A DNA stretch of 64,000 nt, from assembly GCA_028023455.1 (NCBI GenBank), contig JAQFVV010000990.1, forward strand, positions 1 through 64,000, in the 5' to 3' direction. The DNA is from Epiperipatus broadwayi (Eukaryota > Onychophora > Udeonychophora > Euonychophora > Peripatidae). The notes beneath the pieces are model-generated. The model saw only the letters and a list, made by a program, of their open reading frames with translations. It did not search any database and was not told the origin of the DNA. Positions 12,355 to 23,434 of the stretch are shown piece by piece (the first letter of the stretch is position 1; every line of letters begins with the position of its first letter). Position numbers and translations under genes: made by a program.

Positions 12355-12561
12355 TCAACTCAAATCCCAGGAATCCTGAATTTTAACATTAGCAGCTTGT
12401 CTATTAATTATATTCATTTTATTTCTATTTATGACAATTTCTTCCTTAATTTTTCTTTTATTATGGCTTCTGTCTTTATGAAGAATCTTTATATTTTCAA
12501 GATCAAACTTAAATGTATATTTACAAGTCCTTTTATGATCTAACAAAACTGAAGCAGTCAT
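12355..12561 (-). pseudogene. PLE endonuclease C-terminus fragment
   Basis: Sixty-eight codons on the minus strand end in the hallmark tail of the PLE endonucleases in this window. KRKIKEE, then an INR segment, then NIINRQAANVKI and a final DSWDL parallel the tails at 18780 and 33246. An FYDH-like LLDHKRTC block precedes it. The GIY-YIG core itself is missing, so this is a truncated relic. It lies back to back with a LINE fragment starting near 12590. Confidence 0.7.
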
Positions 12562-12589
12562 TAAATGAGAATATGTACTTTGTCAATTT

Positions 12590-13390
12590 TTATGTTAATG
12601 ATCTTTGAAATTGTTTATAGGAGGTTTAATCCGACAGAGATCAAAATGCATACAGATTTAATGGTGGAATTTTTAATTTAAATTGGTTAAAATCAAAAAC
12701 AAGAACTTCATCTTCTTAGAGTCCGGATTTTCAATATGCTGATGATTGTGCTATTTTTCCACCTCAAAAGGCAATGTACAGATTATTTTTAATGTTTTAA
12801 ATGCTACGTATAAAGATCTTAGTTTATTAATTAATATTCAAAAAATTAAAGTTCTTTATCAGCCAGTCACAAAAGAAAAATCATCAGCAACATTTGGCCT
12901 GGATGGTTACCATCTTGAGAATGTAAACCAGTTGAATATCTTAGTAGTTTAATTCGCAGAAAGATGAATTTACATGTTAAGTTTAAACACAGACTCCAAA
13001 GTGCTTCTGCTGCTTTTAATAAGTTTCATTTAACATTAATTTTAAAAATACACTGACAAAATAGTAAAAGCTGTCTATATGTTCTTCAGCTTACAAGAGA
13101 TGATAGTATTGAATTCACTATTTTAAATCACATCTTCACTGGATTGGACATGTAAGACGAATGAACAATGGAAGATTTTTTAAAGAAGTTCTTTATAGTG
13201 AACCCAATATGGGCTTCATAGGAGAGGTAGATCCTACCTACATTGTAAGGTTTATCTCAGAGATATTCTAAAGAAGTGCAATATCAATTATTTTGTTTGG
13301 AAAGATAAGGCAGAGAGTAGACGTATTGAAGAGCTACAATTATAATATTTCAAAAAGAAAAGTTTTTTGCTGAAGAAACTAAAAGACAAC
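12590..13390 (+). pseudogene. non-LTR retrotransposon reverse transcriptase relic (3' part)
   Basis: Broken frames preserve the order of an invertebrate LINE RT C-terminus. FNGGIFNLNWLKSKT comes first, then the catalytic QYADDCAIF box (YADD at 12735-12746), then LLINIQKIKVLYQP and LENVNQLN. Further on are HWIGHVRRMNNGRFFKEVLY and a tail ending WKDKAESRRIEEL. The run from YADD to LNILVV is open; the rest needs several frame changes. This is the architecture of endonuclease/RT LINEs whose last part is often annotated in animal genomes as craniofacial-development-like protein. The 5' part is absent. Confidence 0.8.
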
Positions 13391-13856
13391 ATCGTAAAAT
13401 ATAAAGTACACTGAAAATTGGATCAGCATGTTCTGTAAATATACATAATCGTGACTCATACAGTGATTTGTTTATATAGCCACTGAAAATTTAGTTTTAA
13501 AATAGATGTTCTCTCTCTCTCTTTTAGGATTTGGAATGGTCATATTCATTTTTGAATTATTATTACAATATTGATATTAGAGATATATTACTTATTCTCT
13601 TCAGAGATTTATCTCTCTAATTTATATACACAATTAAAAAGTGTCAATGACTTCAAAATATTTTTTATTATTAAATTAAAATTTTTTGTGATGTAAATTT
13701 TTATTAGTTTATCAGATTTTTTGATTACCCATATTTAAACAAACTGAACCTTACGTTTTAATTTTTTTTATGAAAAATTCCAATATATATTTTTAAATGA
13801 TTAATAATAAGAAAAATTTATATTCTTCCATTTTTGTTTGCATTTTTTATGTACAG
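13391..13856. other. upstream intron, AT-rich
   Basis: It has no coding signal and ends in a T-rich tract and TGTACAG, the acceptor of the first exon seen. Confidence 0.6.
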
Positions 13857-14019
13857 ATGGAGCATGTAGAAATTGGAACTATAGCTGGAGAAGCTGAAGA
13901 CGTTGATGAAAACGGTTTTGTTTTAATTAATGATGAACATGCTATTAAAGCAACATGGAGAGCTTTAGATCCAGAAAGTGGAATCGTTGCCTACTGGGTA
14001 GCAGTTGGAACAAGTCCTG
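13857..14019 (+). CDS. host gene exon (a): start of an FN3-like module
   Basis: The acceptor TTTATGTACAG precedes 163 bp that read without stops and end CCTG before GTAATA (phase 1). The peptide includes WRALDPESGIVAYW followed by VAVGTSPG. This W..DPESGI..Y...GTSPG pattern opens the irregular fibronectin-III-like modules found in large secreted or membrane proteins of lancelets, echinoderms, cnidarians and molluscs. The N-terminal part of the gene is upstream and was not found. The ATG at the exon start is internal, not a demonstrated start. It joins in frame to the exon at 15171. Function is unknown; an extracellular adhesion or matrix role is inferred from the fold. Confidence 0.8.
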
Positions 14020-15170
14020 GTAATATAAATATAAACATGTACATACAATAACTTTGCATAGTATGTTAGTATGTCTACCGAAGGGTGTTATTCTTTTTCA
14101 TGTTTTGTTTGGTTTTGTGCACGTTGAGTGTCAGCATCATAATCATAACTGTATTATTTCGTTAATATGTTACTTTTACAATATCTATTTATTATTATTA
14201 ATATATAAATGGATTAATTTATTTATTCCAGAAATGAATGATATTTACTCCTTTTGTTTATAACATTGTTCATATTGCAATATACTGAACCTCCTTTATT
14301 TTATTCTTTCTGTTATCGCGCTCTAAGCACACTAGTTTGATATTTTGAGGATCAAAACTGCGATCATGTTCTTTTTTGTGATTTAAGAATACAAACGTAT
14401 GTAATGAGTTTTTTTTCTTTTTTGTGCATATGTATAAGTACTTGTGCTGACAGACTCGTGATAATATTAGTCCACAATTCTTTTAATATACAGAGTGCTC
14501 TCTAAGCTGTTGCATTGAACCTCATAGACTTTTTGCAGGATTTCTTTTTTTATTTTGTCTTTGGTATTGTTGATCAATCTATTGAGACTGGGTACCATTC
14601 AATAGCGGATGTTGTATCTTTGTTGGCAAATGTTTTTTTATTTTAGTTGCCATTTTTTGTATGTAAAGTATTGATATACACCATTTGTCTTCGTAGTTTC
14701 AGTATTAAGTCTTTTAATTTTTATTATATAACTTAAGGCATTATACGAAAAAAAAAACTTGCACAGAATGTTTTGACTTTAGTGTTGAATATCAAATTTA
14801 TTTTAATTTCAATAATTATAAAACACAGTACTTGTCCATAAAAAAAATTATTAATTTTAAAAAATATGAAGTCGTATACATTAATTTTGGAAATTAGATT
14901 ATACATCAACAATTCACATGAGCTAAAACTAATGATGTAGAAGATATGACGTTAAACTGGGATCATATTAGAATAAAAATTTACAGTAGTTAAAATTAAA
15001 TATTATTATTTAGTATATATTTATTTATAATTATATTTATATTGGATATATTTCAGATTCATGACTATTAAAAAATTGTTATTTTTAAATATAAAATATT
15101 TTTTTAGAATTATTATTTAAAATTAATCTTACAAATGAATAAACTATAATTTTCATTAATTTTAATTTAG
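14020..15170. other. intron, no element recognised
   Basis: A 1.15 kb AT-rich intron with a GTAATA donor and TTTAATTTAG acceptor. The middle (about 14280-14700) is slightly less AT-rich but shows no coding or repeat signature that I know. Confidence 0.7.
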
Positions 15171-15336
15171 GTGGCACGGAAGTAAGTGACTATCAAAATC
15201 TTGGATCTGTTGAACACAATAATGTGGTAGGTTTACATCTTCAGTTATATAATGAAGAAACAAAGGGTCCAACTTATTATCTGACTGTAAAAGCAGAAAA
15301 TGGTGCTGGATTATTTTCAAATCCTATGATATCAAG
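15171..15336 (+). CDS. host gene exon (b): FN3-like module, middle
   Basis: 166 bp open in the frame set by the previous exon (phase 1 in, phase 2 out) between TTTAATTTAG and GTAACATT. It completes the module. After GGTEVSDYQNLGSVEH comes LHLQLYNEETKG, then the strand motif TYYLTVKAENGAGLFSNP, which is the typical Y.TV.A.N.AG.. signature of the F-G region of such domains. Phase compatibility and the continuous module across the junction support the splice. Confidence 0.85.
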
Positions 15337-16588
15337 GTAACATTACAATTTATACATATAAATTTTAATTACATATAATTATTAGAAGTGCTTAATTAGT
15401 ATTTTAAGGCAAATAAATCAATTTCATAACACAGTATCAATTTATGCATTATTAATTTATTTTTGATGAATATTATGTGTTTTAAAATTTTAAAAACATT
15501 TGCCATTCATTTACACACACATATATATAATTGAAAAATATTATAACACGAGATTAAATATGTTAAATGAAATTCAGTAAATGATTATACTTCCAAAGCA
15601 TATGTACAGACAGTTAGTTTTAATTCGATTACTGTTGACAAAATGTACAAAATGAATATATAATGAAGCAAAGAGCTAACAGTATGCAAATTAGCAAAAA
15701 ATTGTTGTCTTAAATTCTTAACAGAACATCCGTGGTTATGATACTCTTGGTTTATTGAAATTCATTAAATTTATGTAATCTCTGTTGTAATATTTTCATC
15801 TTATTAATAGTAGTGATTGAATACCAAGATATAACATATTGTATGTATATAAATATTTAGATGGTAGTTCATTATATGTGTATAAAACCGACAATGGGAG
15901 AGAACGTTTAAATCTATCAATAATCGTGCCTTTGTTTGAGATCACGGGGATTTTATTTCTCAGACACAAGCCTCTTTATATGGAAACCATTATATGTTGT
16001 TGAACTTGGTTCACAAAGTAATTAAGAATTCTTTGAAAATGAATAAAATAAACCTTTAAAATATATACAAGAACGATTGATTAAAAAAGAGAATCTTTTT
16101 CCGGAGTGATTTATTGTCTAATTTATTAGAAAGGAAGTCTTAAAAATAATTTTTATGATATGCTCCTTTATATTTAACTTTACTATGAATGATAATTCTT
16201 ACCACTATATATTTTATAATTGTAGTTTACTTAAACTTATAATTTACTTCTTGATTTTTATTTTAAATTGTTAAGTAGGTTTGATTAATTATTGGTGTCT
16301 GAAAATCTGTAGCGCCGTTAGTTCTCTTCTTCTTAAAATAGATATTGTGATTTAATTTTGAAATTGTTTAAACTGTTGTAGTATAGGAAATTAAAGATCT
16401 ACATCAACAAATAATTCTTGAAAAGATGAGGTTATTATAATTTTGCTTTTTATGAGCCTACACTTAAGGTCATCTTTACAAAACTGACTAAAGATAAATA
16501 TATTTTAAGATGTTGCTTTTTATAAAAGATAATATTAATATTATATTATTATTAAATTATGGCATTATTTATATAATTTATTTTGCAG
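15337..16588. other. intron, no element recognised
   Basis: A 1.25 kb AT-rich intron, donor GTAACA, acceptor TTATTTTGCAG. A slightly more complex patch at about 15880-16100 shows no family signature. Confidence 0.7.
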
Positions 16589-16857
16589 CAAAATTAAAAT
16601 AGTAGAAGGAGATGTTGCTGGAATTGTAAGTGATGGTCCATATACAGAATTTATAAATGGTACTACTATAGGAATTGATATTGATTACCAGTTAGATCGT
16701 ACATCTGCGACAACTCATTTCCATGGATTCAGAAGTGAGCTACATGGCATAGTTCACTATGAGTGGGCTATAGGAACAGAACCACGATTGGATGATATAC
16801 AACCATATACATCAATGGGAATTGTTGTAGATGAATCTCAAGAAAGTCCTGGACAAG
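16589..16857 (+). CDS. host gene exon (c): linker and start of the second FN3-like module
   Basis: 269 bp, phase 2 in and phase 1 out. The peptide runs from SKIKIVEGDVAGIVSDGP to HYEWAIGTEPRLDDI and PYTSMGIVVDESQESPGQ. The strand HYEWAIGT is the second module's equivalent of AYWVAVGT in exon (a). The donor is AAG|GTTTTT, a weak but usable site; reading through gives poly-Phe and a stop within a few codons. The next exon in phase lies 36.9 kb away. Confidence 0.83.
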
Positions 16858-17054
16858 GTTTTTTTTTCTTCTTTCATACTATCTTTATAAACTATTCTAT
16901 ATAATAATAGTAATATTATTCTAAAAATATTTTGTGTTAACACTTTTTTATCACAGAGTACAATTTTGAAATTAAATAATTTTATCTTGTCCATTTCTGT
17001 AGATAATTAATTTTATAAGTGATTTTTAATAAATATTACAAACATTTCACATTG

Positions 17055-17056
<2 letters not shown>

Positions 17057-17099
<43 letters not shown>

Positions 17100-17125
17100 A
17101 ATGTATGTATATATATATATATATA
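17057..17125. repeat. (TA)n at the left edge of the permuted PLE
   Basis: It comprises two TA tracts, 17057-17095 and 17107-17125, separated by a short GTATAATG-type break. The tract encodes the artefactual YIYIYI start of the reading frame that follows. Confidence 0.9.
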
Positions 17126-18307
17126 CGGATGTGCTTGATTTCAAATAATGAATATGTTCAAGGAGTTATTTTACAAATGGAAAAATTAAATTTTGAATTG
17201 ATTGATAAATATAATGTTGATTCAGAAAGAATGAAATTTATTAATAACATTTTATTAAAGGCAAAGAATAAAGGAATAAATGATAATGTGTACTATTCAT
17301 TATATCCTTCAAGTGCTATTTGTCCACGTGTATTTGCTAATGTAAAATTACATAAAGAAGGTTATCCACTTAGAATAATTTTGGATTTTGGAGGGTCTTT
17401 TGTGTATAAGACTAGTAAATATATTGCTAAAATTTTACAAGATTTACTTGGATTTGGAAAATATTCTGTAATGTCATCATTTGATTTTGTTGAAAAAATT
17501 AAAGATTTAAGTTTGGACTATGATGATGTTTTAGTGTCATTGGATGTTTCTGAGATGTATGGATCTATTGATAGACTTGATTCAATTAAGATAATTCATC
17601 AAGTTTTATTGGAAAAGAAAGTGGATAATCAATTAATATGTTTTCTGATGAAGGCTTTAAATTTTATTGAACAAAATATTGTTGCATCCTTTAATGGTAA
17701 ATTTTATAAGATGAGTAAAGGCTGGCCAATGGGATTACCAATGGTGGCACAGTTATGCAGTTTTTTTTTGTCATATTATGAAGAGAAAATTTTAAACAAA
17801 TTTATATTTATGGGAAATATTAAGATATATACGAGATATGTGGATGATGTTTTTATATGTGCTTCTTCAGAAATGATTGATAAAATTTTTGATGAATATA
17901 ATAAATTAAAAGGTCTTATCTGGACTATGGAGAAAGAATATAATAACAGTATTAAATATTTAGATTTGATAATTTCAAGGAACAATAATATGATTGACTA
18001 TAAATTGTTTATTAAACCTATTGAAACTAGAGGGTATATTCCCTATTTATCTAACATGCCACATAATTATAAGATGGCTGGTTTTAGGTCTTTTTTGTAT
18101 AGAAATAATATTTTGTGTAAATATGCATGTGATAAAAAGAAAAATATTGAAAATTATGTAAGTGAATTATTAAGTGTAGGTTATAATATAAAAGAAATTT
18201 ATGAAGTGGTTGTCAATTTAGTAAGAAAATTAATAGAAATACTGGTGATGAAGAAATTAAGAGTAAGAAGTGGATTTCTTTGCCTTTTTATAATAATAAT
18301 CAAGTAA
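17105..18307 (+). pseudogene. Penelope-like reverse transcriptase, N-terminally truncated
   Basis: About 390 codons of RT. PSSAICPRVFANVKLHKEG and PLRIILDFGGSFVYKTSKYI are the PLE pre-palm motifs. VSLDVSEMYGSID (about residues 143-155) carries the first catalytic Asp. KGWPMGLPMVAQ (about 205) is the primer-grip loop. YVDDVF (about 245-250) is the active site. IKYLDLIISR follows, then a PYLSNMPHNYKMAGFRSFLYR thumb. The upstream N-terminal domain is missing: the frame begins inside (TA)n. A single-base frameshift near 18220 moves the last stretch into the frame of the endonuclease that follows. All RT catalytic residues are present, so decay is recent. PLEs copy RNA onto a cut chromosomal end, so (TA)n is the likely landing site. 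Confidence 0.9.
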
Positions 18308-18780
18308 AATTTATGAAAAAAGTTTATAATGGTATATATAATGTTTCTTTTTATGGATCAGGTAATTTAAATAGAATGGTTAATAATTCAAAAGATAAGT
18401 TAGAAAAAAATAACGTGAGTAATATAATTTATAGAATTTTTTGTGGGTGTAACTTATCATATATAGGGGAATCTAGATGTAATATAGAGAAAAGAATTAA
18501 AGAACATAAATTGTTATATAAAAGAGTTTTGAAAAATGTACAGATATGTAATGATAATAGTAATGAAGTCAAGTTATATACTGAATCTGTTTTTTATGAT
18601 CATGATAGAAATTGTAATTTTAAGTTTAATTTTGATATAAATAAAGTAAAAATTTTAGGACAAGAGAGAGATAATGAAAAAAGAAAAATTAAAGAGGCAG
18701 TTTTTATTAGTAGGTATAAAAATACGATAATAAACAGACAGTCAGCAAATGTTAGGATTAATGAATTGTGGGATATTTAA
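18223..18780 (+). pseudogene. Penelope-like GIY-YIG endonuclease domain
   Basis: This is the continuation of the RT after the frameshift, in the next frame. EIKSKKWISLPFYNN, the usual RT-endonuclease linker, leads to NIIYRIFCGCNLSYIGES, which holds the Y...YIG core and the Cys pair of the PLE zinc motif. RCNIEKRIKEH carries the catalytic Arg and the His. FYDHDRNC follows, then EAVFISRYKNTIINRQSANV with the conserved Glu and Asn. It ends in ELWDI and a stop. Domain order RT then GIY-YIG is diagnostic of endonuclease-bearing PLEs. Only the frameshift separates it from being intact. Confidence 0.9.
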
Positions 18781-18999
18781 ATCGACATGTGTTTCCGGTT
18801 GATAATAGATGATTCCATTTTGAAAGTTGAGTTGAAAATGATTATGAATATAATCGAAAATATTTCTTTGTGAGTTTTTATTGAGTTTTTATTTATATTG
18901 TATTATAAATTGTTTACCGTTGTTTGGAATATATTTAAGTTTTGTTATTGTATTATTGATATTAGCGGACATTTATTTTGTTTTATTGTTACGTGATTA

Positions 19000-19342
19000 A
19001 TGGATACCAAATATATGAATAAGATATGGTTGTTTAAAGAATGGAAGAAGATGTGTTTAAAGATTATTAAAACGAAATGTCGATTGGAATTTTTGAAAGA
19101 TTGTAAGTTATTTAAAATATTCCCGAATTGCTGCTGCTTTAAATATAATAAATCGCTGGATTTGAAACCTAGTTTTATTTTTGAAGTGAAATGTAATATT
19201 TTGCTTGAAATTATTAGAAGAAATAAGCAAGATTTGTTTAATAATCGGAAGTATTTAAAGGTTATTAATCATTTTATTGGATTGAATAATTTTGAATATT
19301 GTTTTGAATTTAAAAAGATGTGTCAAAATTATTATGATAAAT
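19000..19342 (+). pseudogene. PLE N-terminal domain placed downstream of the endonuclease
   Basis: An ORF opens with MDTKYMNKIWLFKEWKKM. It contains CRLEFLKDCKLFKIFPNCC followed by PSFIFEVKCNILLEIIRRNK, a pattern I associate with the N-terminal region of PLE proteins (FLK.C....I.P.F...). It lies 220 bp after the endonuclease stop, in the same strand, and runs into (TA)n at 19343, where real similarity ends. It is therefore the start of a second unit cut off at 3', or the permuted 5' half of the same element. The assignment is by pattern only, without alignment. Confidence 0.6.
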
Positions 19343-19355
19343 TATATATATATAT

Positions 19356-22129
19356 TCTTCACTTTATCTTTATTACAGATTCTTGCAACATATTAATAAA
19401 GATATCTTAACTAGACAAATGACCAAATAGATATATTGATTTTTAACTATTTAATGTTTATATCTAAGCTAGTGATAATTCCTAGTTTATTAAATTATTA
19501 ATAATAACCGTTAATATCTTTATATGAAATAATTAGTGGCAAAGTTCTGAGTGCAAACATTTTGACACATGTACATATTTGAAAGTGGGGTTATTTAAAA
19601 ATGAGTTTGAATAAAAGGATAGTGAGGTGTTTTGGAAAATCAAAAACAAAAAAGTCTATTTTATTTATTGCTAAAATTACTTGAAATTTTAATATCAAAT
19701 TAAACATAGTGAGTTAGGTTACATGGAAATTGCATTGTTATGTTTGAGTTATGACAGAAACAGGATAGTTGGATTTTTTAGAAAACATTGCTACTATTTA
19801 AAATTAAGACATACCATTGTACAATAAATATTTTAAAATACTCTCTAACTCACCTAATACATTGTTAACAATGTTTAAATTAAAAGACTCTCAGGCATGC
19901 CAAATATTGATATAAATCCAGTTAAAATATATTTAGATACATTGCATGATTAATTTAAATATTTATTATTTTTAGCGAAAATATTTAAAATAAACCTCTA
20001 CATTGTACCGGTCAAAATCATGTGTTCATTCAACAATCCAAGCAAAAGCATATCCATTTAATATGTGCAAGATACATAAGTCAGAAACAATACCAAATAT
20101 CAATCTATTTACCTATGTTCCAGGGTCTCTGATTATATGAACAACACTTTTGAGGATACTACAAGCTTTCCATTAAGTCCAGTCCCAGCAATTAGATTAG
20201 AGTGAGCAAAGAGACTTGAAAATCAATAATATTTAAATAATTAGCTAATAATTTCTGTAAAATATAACAAAGAATGGTACAGACTATTGCTTAATATATT
20301 AATAATCAAATCGTGATGTTGTTCAAGGCAACGTTAAACAAAGGGAGTTAAATTAATAATACTAAATAAAATCTTTCATTCAATTAGGAAACAATTTAAC
20401 TTAATCAAATCGTTAATACTAGAGATTCCGGCAATATATGACAAATACAAGAATATAGAGAAGTGATATAATATAAATTTATTAAATAATAAAGTATGGG
20501 AATTTATGATTAAAATAAAACAAATTAGATGCATAAAATGTCCATACGATGATTATGAATGATGGATTTATTAAATAGGTCATTCAGGGAATTACTGAAG
20601 AATTAAAATATTTGTATTATTACATAACATTGGTTAGTGTAAATACTATATACATAAAACAAGAGTGGTTTGTGCGATTAATTATATATAGTGGTTAATG
20701 CGGTTAATATGCCAAGGATGAAATAAATTAATTAGATAATCAATAATATATTGTAGCTTAACCCTCATTTAAAATATTACAGATTCACACTAATGAGTTT
20801 CATTAGTCATTCTATATATAAGTAAGAGTTTCTGACGTGGGATTTGAAAAGTGTGCAAGATTATATTTCAATAAGATTTGGGAGATTGCTCAAATATGTG
20901 GAAGTAAGATGCTAAAGACTAAAAGAAGCAGCTATAATTCATAATATGACCTAGAAAATTAAATGGAATGAGTGGCGAACAACATGCGATTACGACTAAC
21001 AGAGAGTGCTGCAGGTTTATAAATAACTCAATAATAATAACAAAGGCCGTATTACATTATCGTTTACACTCGCATACAGGAAGGTAGTCACTTAAGTCAC
21101 TCTTGGGTAGCTTTGTCATATTTGTATGAAAGGAGTATGCCTGCACAATGGCCAGGGTCATATCTCTGAAGAATAGTGGCACAAGTTGCATGTTGGGATG
21201 GTTTAGTCATATGTTTCACATACACTTATTCATTGGAGGCCCCTGAAGAAAATACCTAGTAGGAAATGTATCTACTTTGAGAGGGATAATGAAAAGTAGG
21301 ATTGATCATTTCAAAGATCCCAAAAATACATGGCAAAGCAAGAAAATTATAAATAATGATTGCAACGATATCTTTATAACGCCTAAAACATATAAATAGT
21401 TTGTGTCACTAATGATCACGATAAATTAATGAACACCTGATTATCATAGGATGCACTCCTGTGTAATGGAATGCTTAAACGCAACTATCCCGGGCACTTA
21501 ACTAATGATTAATAAAATGTATAAAAGGGGTCAGAGTCTAAAATTAAAAAAGAATAATTTGCTTTCTAAAATATCTTTTTACTTTTCTAAAAGCGATCAT
21601 TTACAAAATAAAATCATAGATCACACATATGCACATGATAGATTACATATTAAATTCACTTCTAGTGAGATTTAATTAGATAAATTGGTAAAACGATTTT
21701 AACGATTAGTTGACGGTTTATTTTTAGTTAGACAAGAACAATTAAACATAAACATTAAGATCTTCCGATCATTTAAAGAGTAAAATTATTATAAAATAAT
21801 TGGTATAAAACCAAGCGAGTTTGTAATAATTAACTTTAAACTAAATTTACATCTCCATCATTTAATAGGAGAAAACTATTGGCGGTGGATTTAAATTTAT
21901 TGGTTGGATTGTATACTCTCTTGGCATATCAAAGTAAATTAGAATCACAAACTAAGAGAAATAAAATTAATTCTAAATTGCCCACCCAAAACATAAGAAC
22001 TTATACTGACATTAAATTGTATAACAGTATTAACATTATATAATAGCTTTTAAGAATTAAACAGAAGAAAGAAAGGCTTACAATATAGTTTAGAATTAGA
22101 ATAATTCATTAATTAATAGTTCATTAGCT
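19356..22129. other. intron DNA without recognised elements
   Basis: AT-rich, with many short ORFs but no family signature. A less AT-rich patch at about 21060-21260 has short open frames that I could not assign. It is probably old repeat debris. Confidence 0.5.
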
Positions 22130-22675
22130 GATGGCAATGTAGATGTTATCTTGGGCTTGAGAACGTTATAGGTAATCGGTGCAGGATCGTAATCATAAAT
22201 TGGTTTGGGTTGGAAGTTCACTTCAGGCAGCATATGACTGAACCATCCACATATTCGGTCTAGATGTTCCATAGCCTCCCAGAGGAATGGAGAAGCAAAC
22301 AGTCCTCTCCTTTATCCCGACATGATTTCTTTCACAAAGCAAACTTGAGTGAAGTGTATTAACTCTCCAATATCAAAATAAAACAAGAATGAAGATTGAT
22401 AGTCAAAATTTAGCTATTTATACTCAAGGCAAATATTTAACAAATGCTGTCTTGAGGCAAGATATTTCCTTTATTTCACACATACCTGGAAATAGGGCGA
22501 GATTCTTTGTTTTGTTTAGATCTAATCTGATCAAATTCTTGCCAGGCATTGTCTCAAACTCTGTATACTTGGTTGAGATTTGAAGTTGATATACATTTCC
22601 ATATATAGTACTGAAAAACGGATCAATTGGCCAAGTGAAATTTACCAAATTGACCTCCATCTCTCTATATGGCAA
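22130..22675 (-). pseudogene. unrecognised coding-like remnant on the minus strand
   Basis: From 22675 down to 22424 the minus strand is open for 83 codons (with FTWPIDPFFSTIYGNVYQLQ and FETMPGKNLIRLDL). After frame breaks another open stretch at about 22310-22130 reads LWEAMEHLDRICGWFSHML, then PEVNFQPKPIYDYDPAPITY, then a stop. Base composition is less AT-biased than the surroundings and amino-acid use looks protein-like. I do not recognise the family. It could be part of an unknown mobile element or of a nested gene. No start or splice structure can be defended. Confidence 0.3.
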
Positions 22676-23351
22676 TGAAAAAAAAAAAGATCAATGGTCA
22701 AGTAAAATTTAATTAAAGAATCTCTAGTATTTATAACAGGCCATACATTTTTAGAATGATACAATGGCCAGCAAAACTTTAAGATCCACTGATTACAATG
22801 TTTGACTCCTAAATGTCAATTTACTTTTTATACAAATTATTAGTAATAAAATTACAAAATATTATAAAATATTATAAATTATATATACACTACACATTGG
22901 TTAGTCTTACATATAAATAACTAGTAAAGTTATTGAAATACAGAATACTATAAAATTACAAAATTTTATAACATAAATATTAATTCTCATACATGGGTAG
23001 ACGAAACTAAATATTCTTAATAAGTTATGAAATTAAAGTCTATTTAATTTACCACAATATTTAACTTTTGGAATAGATTCATTTAGAGTCATGTACTCAT
23101 TCATCTCTATATATACTACCATTTATTGCTCGAAACAGGTGTCTATTATATGATTTGGGTTCAAACCCATTCTAGTGCTTATATAATTGGCACTAGGTGA
23201 AGTGCAAATCTGAAGAACAAATTTCTAGCTTCAATGTTAATAAATGAGATGCAAGAAGAGATGTCTGGTATTTTTTCTTGTTCACTTTTGTCTTTGGTTG
23301 TGTTAGAGAGTATTTTAAAATATTTGATGTACACTGGCATGAGTCTTAATC

Positions 23352-23355
<4 letters not shown>
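22676..23355. other. intron DNA with a lone B-box-like motif
   Basis: No gene is seen. At 23157-23168 GGGTTCAAACCC, a perfect T-arm-like stem, stands 3' of sequence with no convincing A box. Possibly the tail of a tRNA-derived SINE. Confidence 0.35.
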
Positions 23356-23404
<49 letters not shown>

Positions 23405-23430
23405 TATAAAAAAAAAAAAAAAAAAAAAAT
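23356..23430. repeat. (TA)n followed by a poly(A) tract
   Basis: About 45 bp of TA (23356-23400), then an A run (23408-23429), immediately left of LTR 2. The right LTR is also followed by TA. Confidence 0.9.
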
Positions 23431-23434
23431 AAAA

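Larger units (their letters stand above)
17126..19342 (+). mobile_element. circularly permuted Penelope-like element
   Basis: The order is (TA)n, 5'-truncated RT, GIY-YIG endonuclease, 220 bp untranslated spacer, N-terminal domain, (TA)n (19343-19355). Taken together the pieces make up most of one PLE protein, but the N-terminus stands last. PLEs are known for tandem units whose upstream copy supplies a pseudo-LTR. A tandem pair trimmed at both (TA)n ends would give this arrangement. It lies inside the 36.9 kb host intron, sense with the gene. Confidence 0.7.

Noticed and set aside
15880-16100. Possible coding remnant in the second host intron
   Set aside because: Short frames with no recognisable motif and no repeat partner in the window.
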